Assembly: GCF_016055185.1 (NCBI RefSeq)
Contig: NZ_JAECVR010000004.1
Coordinates: 62,001 to 126,000 of the forward strand
DNA from: Paenactinomyces guangxiensis
GTDB taxonomy: Bacteria > Bacillota > Bacilli > Thermoactinomycetales > Thermoactinomycetaceae
Direction of reading: 5' to 3'
Length of the DNA: 64,000 bases
The notes beneath the pieces are model-generated. The model had not been told where the DNA came from. It saw only the letters and a program-made list of their open reading frames with translations, and searched no databases. Positions 27,451-35,342 of the stretch are shown here, piece by piece. A program made the position numbers and the translations under genes. Positions within the stretch are counted from its first letter, which is position 1, and each line of letters begins with the position of its first letter.

Positions 27451-28502
27451 AACAGGCAGTACGTATTTTTCTGCGGGAGCGAATGGGATGGATTACGCTG
27501 GTTTATGTCAACCTTGGACTTGTTTTTCTATTGATTGCACTTGTTTTATCTTTTGAGAAAACGCAGATGGAGATCATCAAGCAAGAGATTGGTTATGGTC
27601 TGCTTTTCTCCACTGTTCTTTTGTTGCTATTTCTCGTCATACAGTTTTGGCGTCGGTTTCCATATTACCGTGTTCTGCAAAAAGGTGCCTATCATGTTGA
27701 AACGGTGGATGACTTTGCGGAATGGGGAGAAACGGGAAGCGATGAGCGGAAATTAGTTACTGACGTCGTCCAAAACCTGTACCGGTTGGCCGTCGCCGAA
27801 CGGCAACAGTTTCAGGAGGCCCGGAAACAGCACCTGGAGTTTATCAATCTCTGGGTTCATCAGATGAAAACCCCTGTAGCCACTCTCTCGCTATTTACGC
27901 AACAGACCAAAGGAATGACAAATGAAGAAAGAGAGCGGTTGAAGGGGATGGAAGAGGAAATAGAAAAATTAAATGAGGGACTGGATATGGTGTTATCGAT
28001 GGCAAGATTAACGGATTTTGCTATTGATTATCAAATTCGTCCGGTCTCTTTAATGGAGAGTGTCCGTGATGTGATTCAAACAAAAAAGAAGCAATTTATC
28101 CGTAACGGCATCTTTCCCAGGCTGGAAGCAGAGGAAAAAGATTGGACCGTGTTGACTGATCCGAAGTGGAACCGGTTTGTCATCGATCAGATTGTCCAAA
28201 ATGCACTGAAATATGCTTCACAGGTGAACCAGCGCAGTTATGTGCATATAGGGCTGCAATACGATGAAAAAATGATTACACTGTCGATCCGTGACGAAGG
28301 GCCTGGAATTCCTGCTCATGACCTTTCCCGCATCTTCCATCCTTTTTTTACAGGGGAAAATGGCAGAAAGTATGCACAGGCAACGGGTATGGGGCTGTAT
28401 CTGGTTAAAAAAGTTCTTGATCAATTAAACCATGAGATCAAAGTGGAATCTAAGCAAGGGCAAGGAACCACCGTCTGTATTAAATACAAAAAACCCTCAT
28501 GA
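27447..28502 (+). CDS. bceS: Intramembrane-sensing histidine kinase, BceS type
   Basis: 351 residues. Two closely spaced N-terminal helices with almost no external loop define the intramembrane-sensing class. The phospho-His lies in LWVHQMKTPVATLSLF, and the ATPase domain has N box IVQNALKYAS and G boxes DEGPGIP and GMGLYL. BceS kinases sense the activity of their partner BceAB transporter rather than the drug itself. Here the partner transporter is broken, so signalling may be altered. Confidence 0.9.
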   Translation: MKQAVRIFLRERMGWITLVYVNLGLVFLLIALVLSFEKTQMEIIKQEIGYGLLFSTVLLLLFLVIQFWRRFPYYRVLQKGAYHVETVDDFAEWGETGSDERKLVTDVVQNLYRLAVAERQQFQEARKQHLEFINLWVHQMKTPVATLSLFTQQTKGMTNEERERLKGMEEEIEKLNEGLDMVLSMARLTDFAIDYQIRPVSLMESVRDVIQTKKKQFIRNGIFPRLEAEEKDWTVLTDPKWNRFVIDQIVQNALKYASQVNQRSYVHIGLQYDEKMITLSIRDEGPGIPAHDLSRIFHPFFTGENGRKYAQATGMGLYLVKKVLDQLNHEIKVESKQGQGTTVCIKYKKPS

Positions 28503-28509
28503 TTCAGGG

Positions 28510-28541
28510 GAGACCGCGATTTCAATCAGCGGTCTCTTTTT
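28510..28541 (+). terminator. Intrinsic terminator after bceRS
   Basis: Perfect 8-bp stem GAGACCGC/GCGGTCTC (28510-28517 with 28529-28536) followed by TTTTTAT. Confidence 0.85.
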
Positions 28542-28562
28542 ATTTTCATCAAACAGAAAACC

Positions 28563-28576
28563 TTACAAAACTGTAA
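28563..28576 (+). promoter_or_regulatory. Candidate BceR operator
   Basis: TTACA-AAAC-TGTAA is a perfect inverted repeat matching the TNACA-N4-TGTAA pattern bound by Bce-type response regulators. It lies about 120 bases before the CPBP/permease locus and just after bceRS, where the target transporter promoter is expected. Confidence 0.6.
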
Positions 28577-28696
28577 GACAGCAGCAAAGAAATGAAAGGT
28601 AAATCAATGGTTGGCGATGGCGGAAAAAGATAATCTGAAACCAGCACATGATTCTTTCACATTTAACGTAAAAAAGACAGAAAGGGAGCAGGGTTT

Positions 28697-30885
28697 ATGA
28701 AACAAAATATCGGATTATCGTCCGTCATTGCGTTTGTGGCACTTGTTTACTTGCTGACTTTCATGATGAACCTTTCAGGGAATCAGCTGTTAGTGGTCCT
28801 GAGCCAGATTACGCCGTTAATCGCAACATGTTGCATTTGGGCGGTGTCCCCAAACAGCAAACAAACTTTTAAGCAACTCGGTCTGGGGAAAACAGGCAAA
28901 TTACGATGGTACGGGTTGGCATTGCTGGCGGGGGTGCCGGTGATGTTAAGTTTTATAGGGGCATGGATGACAGGATATGTGGAATTGCCGCCGGCCGGAA
29001 ATTTTCCAAACGGGATTGAAGATCAGGAGGGGCGTTTCCTTTTCATGTTCAAACAGTTCTTTCGTGTCACATTTTTGTCCGCTCCCATGATTTTTGCCCT
29101 GGGGGAAGAAATTGGATGGAGAGGCTTCCTGCAATCTCGTTTGATGGAAGCCGCGGGTCCCAAAAAAGCATTTGTATATACAGGGTCTGGGCCGTATTTC
29201 ATTACCCCTTCTACATGAATGGTTACAATGAAGCAGGGAATGTCTGGATCAATATAGGTTTATTCACAGTGACCCTTGTTCCGCTTTCCATTGTGATGGG
29301 ATGGATTCGCATGAAAAGCCAAAGTTTATGGCCTGTAGTTATCTTCCACGGGATGGTGAATCACCAAAGGGTGTTTTGGGAGCAAGTTTTTTATGTCAAA
29401 ACAGATGGCTGGGGATATATTGCCGGAGAAACAGGAGTGATTTCTCTTGTGATTTGGTCAATTCTTGCTATGATCATCAGGCGTGTATCGGTCGCTGACC
29501 TGTTTCGGGATGCGGTCAAGGAGGAAAAGCAACCCACATTCTCTATTTGGCTTGTCATATTATCCGTCATTTGTATCGGAACCGCGTATGATCTGGCATG
29601 GAACGTGAAAGTGTCCGGCCTTATGTCCAAAATGCTGCCCATTCTTATCCTCACTTTAGTCGGAACCTATCTTGGATTTACCCAGCTGAGTGTAGCCGCC
29701 ATCAGCTGCTGTGAAAAACTGCCGTCTTTTTATTATCGCGGCAAAAATCTGTTTTTACTTTCGCAGCTCCGTTTTCGCTTGAAGGATCATGCACGCATTT
29801 TGTTCATGGTTTCCATTCTCAGCAGTATTGTGATGACCTCTGTTGCGGTCAGCTGCACTTATTATGTGGAGGCTGAACGTGCCGCAGAGGAACAGGCCCC
29901 TTTTCATTTGAACTGGCAAGAGCCGCTAAAAGCTTTTTCATCCAAAGAGATCGAGCAAATGATGCAAACGTATCATTTATCTGTCAAAAACGAAGTTCAT
30001 TTGCCACTTATTAAAGCGGAGTGGGACTCGTGGGTAAACAAAGGGATGTCAACCATACACCTGGTTTCCGGTTCTGATTTTAACAAGCTTTTACAAAATT
30101 CAACCAACTTACCCCCACTTCAACTGCACAAGGGGGAAGTTGTTCTGGCCAATAGCGGCGGAGGCTGGAAGGAAGGTGTTAAAAAGGGACCCGGACAAAC
30201 AGTTACAGTTCAGGTTGGAAAACAAAGCTTTAAAGCGGAGTTGTCACAAACCGTACAGGGAATTTTATTTAATGAGTCTGATACCACGCGTCATCTGTTG
30301 GTTGTGGAAGATTCCATATTTAAGGAGCTGGCGGCGGTTTCCCCAAAATCAGAGCAGGTAACCGTTCATGGTTACCGGTTTACGGACTGGAAACAAAGCG
30401 GGCCGATGTTGAATGAATTGAAAGAACAGCTGAAACAACGGGATGAAAATGACAAACTGGTCAACGGGACCTTTCTTGTCTGCCAATTTTTAAAAAGCTT
30501 ATTTGCCCCGTTGATGTTTGTCAGCATGTTTGTGGGGATTCTTTTCTTTCTCTCCTCCGGCAGTATTCTCTATTTTAAATTGTTTACTGATCTTCCCCAT
30601 GATCGTCGTCAGATGACGGTGCTGAGTGAATTGGGAATACAGGAAAAGGAAGCTGTCAGTATCCTGAAATGGCAAATTTGTCTGTTGTTTTTTATCCCCT
30701 TTGGAGTGGGGATCATCCACTCAGCGGTTGCTTTAAAAATGTTTAGTTTTCTATTTAAAACACCGGTCTGGGGAATATTTGCAGTGATTGCCACTATTTA
30801 TCTCGCGGTATTTGGGTTGTATTATGTCTGGACAAGCAAAGGCTATACCAAGTCCGTATTAACACGCACAGGGGCAACCAAGTAG
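28697..30885 (+). pseudogene. Frameshifted CPBP protease fused to the C-terminal part of a BceB-like permease
   Basis: The first part is a CPBP intramembrane protease with motif 1 GEEIGWRG. A missing base near 29185 ends that frame at 29218, but the +1 frame continues the same protein without loss: FHYPF (motif 2) and FHGMVNHQ (motif 3). Near 29485-29500 the sequence passes in frame into about 465 residues of a BceB permease (from TM5 on): KLPSFYYRGKNLFLLSQLRF, KDHARILFMVSILSSIVMTS, the large external domain and three last helices. The BceB N-terminal four helices and the BceA ATPase are absent. A deletion joining two neighbouring genes is the simplest reading. Confidence 0.8.
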
Positions 30886-30893
30886 GGAAGCAG

Positions 30894-30918
30894 GCCCATC
30901 TCCAAATGGGGTATGGGC
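30894..30918 (+). terminator. Weak hairpin after the permease fragment
   Basis: GCCCAT/ATGGGC with partly paired inner bases, followed by TTATCTC rather than a T run; a weak or factor-assisted terminator at best. Confidence 0.3.
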
Positions 30919-31008
30919 TTATCTCATTGATTAGCCAATCGTTGAAGTTATTTTCATTTACACGAAATCTATTTTTCAATAACATTGGAGTAGGAATATG
31001 ACAATAGA

Positions 31009-32652
31009 ATGAGGGCCGGGATGATGCGCTTCAAGTGGTCATTGGAAGTACGCATGGTTTGCTTGATCAGTTTATTGCTTATGATTGTGGTGTTCCTTTT
31101 GGGCGGAGTGTTTTACCTGTTTATGGTTGATTTGATTGAAAACCAGATCGGGAAGAGAGCACTCAACGTAGCCCAGACCATTGCGGAAATGCCGGAGGTG
31201 AAACGGGGTTTTTCAAAGAAAGAGCCCTGGAGAACCATTCAGCCCCTGGTTGAAAAGGTGCGGAAACAGACAGGAGCCGAGTATATTGTTGTAGGAAATA
31301 AGCAGGGAATCAGATATTCCCATCCCCTTCCCGAACGGATCGGTAAACATATGGTGGGTGGGGATAATGGCCGGGCACTGATCCGTGGAGAATCATATAT
31401 CTCTAAAGCGGTCGGCAGCCTGGGCCCGTCTTTAAGGGGAAAGGTTCCTGTCACCGATGAAGAGGGAAATGTGATAGGAATTGTATCCGTCGGCTTTTTG
31501 TTAAGCGATATTGACCAGATGGTGCAAAGTTATTTTACACGTATTTCTATTTCGTCACTTGTAGTGCTCCTGATTGGGATGACAGGGGCTACCTGGTTGG
31601 CAAAGCGGGTGAAAGGATCTATTTTCGGCCTGGAACCTGAAGAGATCTCTGCACTCTACCAGGAGAGAGACGCGGTGATTGAATCGGTACGTGAGGGGAT
31701 CATTCTGATTAATGCCCGGGGCCTGGTATCTTTAATCAATCAATCAGCGGTTGAGATTTTACAGTTGCCACAACAAAAGAAGATCACGGGGCAACCGATT
31801 CAATCCCTTTTTCCCCATACACGAATGTTGGAAGTTTTAGATAACGGAGAGGCAGAATTGGATCGGGATGTAAATCTGAACGGACAAGAGATTGTTGTTA
31901 ACCGGTTGCCAATCCGCCATCATAATCGGGTTATCGGAGTGGTTGCCAGCTTTCGCCGCAAATCGGAAATGGACCAGTTAAATCAGGAACTTTCCCAGGT
32001 AAAACGGTACGTAGAGGCATTAAGAGCACAAACTCATGAATTTAAAAACACGCTGTACACGATTTCGGGATTGATTCAGTTGGAATCCTATCAGGAGGCG
32101 ATTGAATTGATCAACCGGGAAAGTGAAACCCATCAGGATCATGTGGCGTGGGTGATGAAAAAATTTGCCGACCCCTGGCTGGGAGCTATTTTGGTTGGCT
32201 TTTATAACCGGGCACGCGAGTTGAGAATTGATTTTAGAATTGAACAGGAAAGCAGCCTGCAAAAAATCCCCTCCAGCATCAGCCGCTCATCTCTGGTGTC
32301 TATATTGGGCAATTTGATTACCAATGCGTTTGAGGCTGTGCAGGACAGCCCCCGGCGCAAAGTGAAGCTTTTCATTACGGATATTGGAGAAAGCTTATGG
32401 TTTGAAGTAGAGGACTCGGGGCCGGGAGTAGCGGAAGAGATCATTCCGGCTATCTTTGAACGGGGCTTTTCCACAAAAAAAGGAAGGGCCGGTGAGGCGC
32501 GCGGGTTTGGACTGGCTAAAGTGCAGGAACTCACTGCCGAATTAGGAGGCAGTATCACAATTGAAAAAGGGGAGTGGGGTGGGGCTGTCTTTGCTGTTTC
32601 TTTGCCAAAGCAAAGGGGGGAACCAGTCGATGCGGGAATTAACACCTATTGA
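31009..32652 (+). CDS. CitA/DcuS-type sensor histidine kinase
   Basis: 547 residues: an N-terminal helix (MVCLISLLLMIVVFLLGGVF), an extracytoplasmic PAS-like/single-Cache sensor (GAEYIVVGNKQGIRYSHP; GKHMVGGDNGRALIRGES), a second helix, a cytoplasmic PAS domain and a transmitter with H box LRAQTHEFKNTLYTISGLIQ and GHKL motifs (NAFEAV, DSGPGV, GFGLAKV). These are hallmarks of CitA/DcuS kinases that sense carboxylates. It is paired with the overlapping CitB-type regulator and lies upstream of the tct operon, so tricarboxylate sensing is likely. The first ATG is poorly placed for a ribosome site; 31021 or 31024 are alternatives. Confidence 0.9.
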   Translation: MRAGMMRFKWSLEVRMVCLISLLLMIVVFLLGGVFYLFMVDLIENQIGKRALNVAQTIAEMPEVKRGFSKKEPWRTIQPLVEKVRKQTGAEYIVVGNKQGIRYSHPLPERIGKHMVGGDNGRALIRGESYISKAVGSLGPSLRGKVPVTDEEGNVIGIVSVGFLLSDIDQMVQSYFTRISISSLVVLLIGMTGATWLAKRVKGSIFGLEPEEISALYQERDAVIESVREGIILINARGLVSLINQSAVEILQLPQQKKITGQPIQSLFPHTRMLEVLDNGEAELDRDVNLNGQEIVVNRLPIRHHNRVIGVVASFRRKSEMDQLNQELSQVKRYVEALRAQTHEFKNTLYTISGLIQLESYQEAIELINRESETHQDHVAWVMKKFADPWLGAILVGFYNRARELRIDFRIEQESSLQKIPSSISRSSLVSILGNLITNAFEAVQDSPRRKVKLFITDIGESLWFEVEDSGPGVAEEIIPAIFERGFSTKKGRAGEARGFGLAKVQELTAELGGSITIEKGEWGGAVFAVSLPKQRGEPVDAGINTY

Positions 32653-33328
32653 AGTTTTGATTGTTGAAGATGACCTGCGGGTGGCTGAGATCAACCGCCG
32701 CTTTTTAGAGAAAGCGGATGGATTTCAACTTGTGGGAATTGCTGCAACTGGTGAAGAAGCAAAAGATTGGCTTGAAGTGCTGCAACCACAGCTGGTATTG
32801 CTGGATGTTTATTTACCGGACATGAAAGGCATTGAACTGGTCTGGCATATTCGGCAACATTACAAGCATGTGGATATTATCATGGTGACCGCAGCGGGAG
32901 AAATAGAGATTGTCCAGGAAGCATTGAGAGGCGGTGTTTTTGATTACCTGGTAAAGCCTATTTTGTTTGACCGCTTTACAAGAAGTCTCAAGAATTACCG
33001 CAATCACTTGCAAACATTAACCAATCACCGCCATTTGGATCAGCATCAGGTTGATCTTCTGCTCAGATATACAGGCCAAGCGCCTGTTCCTTCTCTGTCT
33101 GTGGTCCTCCCCAAAGGAATTGATCCGATGACCCTTGAAAAAGTGGTGCAAATTGTTCGTGACCACTCAGGAGGGGGACTTACGGCTGAACAAGTGGGGG
33201 CCCGGATGGGGGCAAGCAGGACCACAGCCCGACGATATTTGGAATATCTAGTTTCCATCAACCGCTTAAAAGCAGATCTCAGTTACGGAACAGTAGGACG
33301 GCCGGAAAGAAAATATTTTGCTGTCTAG
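32630..33328 (+). CDS. CitB/DctR-type response regulator
   Basis: 232 residues with a receiver domain (acceptor Asp in LVLLDVYLPDMKG, Lys in YLVKPI) and a C-terminal helix-turn-helix (GLTAEQVGARMGASRTTARR) typical of the CitB/DctR family. ATG 32630 follows AAAGGGGGG and overlaps the kinase gene by 23 bases; the frame extends upstream to 32561 but those residues are not regulator-like. It probably activates the adjacent tctCBA transporter. Tandem ATGAACAAA repeats at 33343-33360 are its candidate binding site. Confidence 0.9.
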   Translation: MRELTPIEVLIVEDDLRVAEINRRFLEKADGFQLVGIAATGEEAKDWLEVLQPQLVLLDVYLPDMKGIELVWHIRQHYKHVDIIMVTAAGEIEIVQEALRGGVFDYLVKPILFDRFTRSLKNYRNHLQTLTNHRHLDQHQVDLLLRYTGQAPVPSLSVVLPKGIDPMTLEKVVQIVRDHSGGGLTAEQVGARMGASRTTARRYLEYLVSINRLKADLSYGTVGRPERKYFAV

Positions 33329-33342
33329 TTTGTGAATAAATG

Positions 33343-33360
33343 ATGAACAAAATGAACAAA
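33343..33360 (+). promoter_or_regulatory. Tandem 9-bp repeat, candidate response-regulator site
   Basis: Two adjacent perfect copies of ATGAACAAA, 15 bases after the regulator stop and upstream of tctC. CitB/DctR-family regulators often bind A/T-rich direct repeats; the link is inferred from position. Confidence 0.4.
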
Positions 33361-33429
33361 AAGGTGTTTATATATTTTATTCTTTTTAAATGGTAAAACT
33401 ATTATTTTTATCCTGCTCCCTTTACATTT

Positions 33430-33456
33430 AAGACAGACATCCAATCTGTCTTTTTT
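33430..33456 (+). terminator. Terminator or attenuator before tctC
   Basis: AAGACAGA/TCTGTCTT (33430-33437 with 33445-33452) followed by TTTT, ending the two-component transcript or attenuating read-through into tctC. Confidence 0.7.
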
Positions 33457-33462
33457 CAATTT

Positions 33463-33476
33463 TGAAAGCGTTATCA
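33463..33476 (+). promoter_or_regulatory. Perfect cre (CcpA) site before tctC
   Basis: TGAAAGCGTTATCA matches the catabolite-responsive consensus TGWAANCGNTNWCA at every fixed position. It lies only 16 bases before the tctC start, a position where CcpA would block the transcript, consistent with repression of carboxylate uptake by preferred sugars. Confidence 0.7.
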
Positions 33477-33491
33477 GCAGGAGGGACTTAT

Positions 33492-34505
33492 GTGAAAAAA
33501 TTATTTGCGATCTTCTTGTCAGGAATATTGACCATTAGTGTTGTTGCCTGTAGTCAAAAGCCAAACTTTGCCGGGAGTGGTACAGGAGGATACCCTGATA
33601 AACCGGTAACCATTGTGGCACCAACGGGAGCGGGGGGAGGGTGGGACCAAACAGCCCGTTCCATCGCCAAAGTGCTGCAAGAAACAAAGTTGGTCAACCA
33701 GCCGATCACAGTTGAAAACAAGCCGGGGGGCGGAGGAGCGGTTTTTCTGGCTGAATACGCCACTCAGGAAAAAAAGAACCCCTATAAACTCTTTGTCAAT
33801 TCCCCGCCCATTTTGATTAATCACTTAAAAAAAGAGGGGAACAGCCCGTTTGGCTTTAAGGATACCACTCCGTTAGCTCAGTTAACGATCGATTACGGAG
33901 CATATGTGGTAAAAGCGGATTCGCCGATTAAAGATTTGCCTTCCTTTTTGAACGAGTTAAAAGTATCTCCAACGAAATATACATTGGCCGGCGGGTCTGC
34001 TCCCGGATCGATGGACCACCTGGTAGCCATTTTACCGGCATTTAAATCAGATATCAGCCCGGCATCGCTTAAATATATTTCCTATGACGGGGGTGGAGAA
34101 GCGATTGCCGCATTGCTGGGCGGAAATGCCGATCTGATTGCCACAGATGCTTCGGCGGTTGGAGAATATCTAAAATCCGGCAAAGTGAGAGTGCTGGCGG
34201 TAACTTCTCCGGAACGTTTGGAGGGGGAGTTAAAAGATGTTCCCACACTAAAAGAACTGGGAATTCAGGATGCCGAGTTTACCATTTGGCGGGGAGTATT
34301 TGGACCGAAAGAGATGCCCGCTGAAGCGAAGAAGTTTTGGGACGAGAAATTAAAAGCATTATCTGAAAATGAAGCATGGAAAAAAGAATTGCAAGGAAAA
34401 GGCTGGGTGAGTGAATATAAAAATTCGGCAGATTTTGCAGCCTTTCTTGAGGAACAAGAAAGGCAGATTTCCGGGATGTTAAAAGCACTGGGAATGAGTA
34501 ATTGA
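33492..34505 (+). CDS. tctC: Tripartite tricarboxylate transporter, substrate-binding lipoprotein
   Basis: 337 residues. GTG 33492 follows AGGAGGG and gives a lipoprotein signal peptide (MKKLFAIFLSGILTISVVAC) with lipobox VVAC; the frame upstream to 33462 is not used. The mature part is a TctC/Bug binding protein (YPDKPVTIVAPTGAGGGWDQ; ENKPGGGGAVF; LAGGSAPGSMDHL). It captures a carboxylate outside the membrane for TctA/TctB. Its stop codon coincides with the tip of the mobile-element remnant that separates it from tctB, so the original C-terminus may have differed by a few residues. Confidence 0.92.
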   Translation: MKKLFAIFLSGILTISVVACSQKPNFAGSGTGGYPDKPVTIVAPTGAGGGWDQTARSIAKVLQETKLVNQPITVENKPGGGGAVFLAEYATQEKKNPYKLFVNSPPILINHLKKEGNSPFGFKDTTPLAQLTIDYGAYVVKADSPIKDLPSFLNELKVSPTKYTLAGGSAPGSMDHLVAILPAFKSDISPASLKYISYDGGGEAIAALLGGNADLIATDASAVGEYLKSGKVRVLAVTSPERLEGELKDVPTLKELGIQDAEFTIWRGVFGPKEMPAEAKKFWDEKLKALSENEAWKKELQGKGWVSEYKNSADFAAFLEEQERQISGMLKALGMSN

Positions 34506-34838
34506 GACTCCACACGGCTAACGCACCACAGGCACTCCCGGTGGTCGCCGTTGGATTCTTGGGTAGTTAATGTCCTCCATTCACTGCTTTGGACAACTCC
34601 CAAGTTCAGGGCGTTCTACAACTCATGTTGCATGTACCCACATGGGCGTAACGCCTGTTACCAGCGTTCTGGTCCATTTTCACTCACTCCTCATACCATG
34701 ACATACCACTACCAGTGGGATGAGCACCGCTCATACGTTCGATTATCACCAAATTGGTTTTTTTACCATCCCACACAAGGGGATACCGAGCAACGCCGCC
34801 TTTCATCCCACAATTGAAACCGAGGGATGAAAGGCGGC
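34503..34838 (-). mobile_element. IS200/IS605-type remnant with omega-RNA-like end, no TnpB
   Basis: Read on the minus strand, the left end is a perfect 15-bp hairpin (34795-34809 with 34824-34838, stem GCCGCCTTTCATCCC). The right part (about 34634 to 34503) has the segments I recognise from the 3' ends of TnpB-bearing IS605/IS1341 elements of Firmicutes: TTGTAGAACGCCCTGAACTT, GGGAGTTGTCCAAAGCAG, ATTAACTACCCAAGAATCCA and a terminal GTGGAGTCTCAA. No transposase or TnpB frame remains. It resembles the non-autonomous palindrome-associated elements of this family. It accounts for the whole gap between tctC and tctB. Confidence 0.75.
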
Positions 34839-34863
34839 AAAATTCTGTAAGGAGGGTGAAACG

Positions 34864-35316
34864 ATGAACCGGACATTTGACCGAACAGCCAGCATTTTAT
34901 TTATGATGGCAGGAGTTTTCTTTATCGTGGAAAGCAGGAAATTGTCTGCTACTGCTTATGGCAGCAACATAGGCCCGGATTTATTTCCGTTTAGCCTGGG
35001 AATCATTCTTGTCTTACTCAGTATTCGCCTGATGATAGAAACATTCCGCTATCCGGCCGGGGAAAAGCAGCCAAAGCCAAATGGGCTGGCTGTGAAACGC
35101 TTTGCCATTATTTTCGCCTCGGCGATTGGCTATGCCTTTTTGCTTGAGCCGATCGGGTATGTTCTGGCAACGTTTCTATTTCTGGTCATCGCTTTTCAAG
35201 CGATGGAGAAAGGCAGTTGGGTTTCGGCACTGGCAGTGAGCGGGTTTTTTTCAGTAGGTGTCTATTATATTTATGTAGAGCTGTTAAAAGGAACGTTACC
35301 TGGTTTCCCGTTTTGA
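34864..35316 (+). CDS. tctB: Tripartite tricarboxylate transporter, small membrane subunit
   Basis: 150 residues with four predicted helices in TctB style (TASILFMMAGVFFIVESRKL; IGPDLFPFSLGIILVLLSI; FAIIFASAIGYAFLLEPIGY; the last near the C-terminus). TctB is the small partner of TctA in this secondary carboxylate importer. Its ribosome site TAAGGAGGGTG lies just outside the mobile-element remnant and so is intact; tctA follows after 27 bases. Confidence 0.9.
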   Translation: MNRTFDRTASILFMMAGVFFIVESRKLSATAYGSNIGPDLFPFSLGIILVLLSIRLMIETFRYPAGEKQPKPNGLAVKRFAIIFASAIGYAFLLEPIGYVLATFLFLVIAFQAMEKGSWVSALAVSGFFSVGVYYIYVELLKGTLPGFPF

Positions 35317-35342
35317 CGGGCCGAAGAGGAGGTGAATGAAAT

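Noticed and set aside
29116-29218. ATG 29116 as the real start of the permease gene
   Set aside because: The first 20 or so residues read from it are nonsense in the CPBP frame, and the CPBP motifs continue across the frameshift, so the start is an artefact of the lost base.
34551-34817. 88-codon frame between tctC and tctB
   Set aside because: It lies on the wrong strand inside the IS605-type remnant, whose sequence is explained by the hairpin and omega-RNA-like end.
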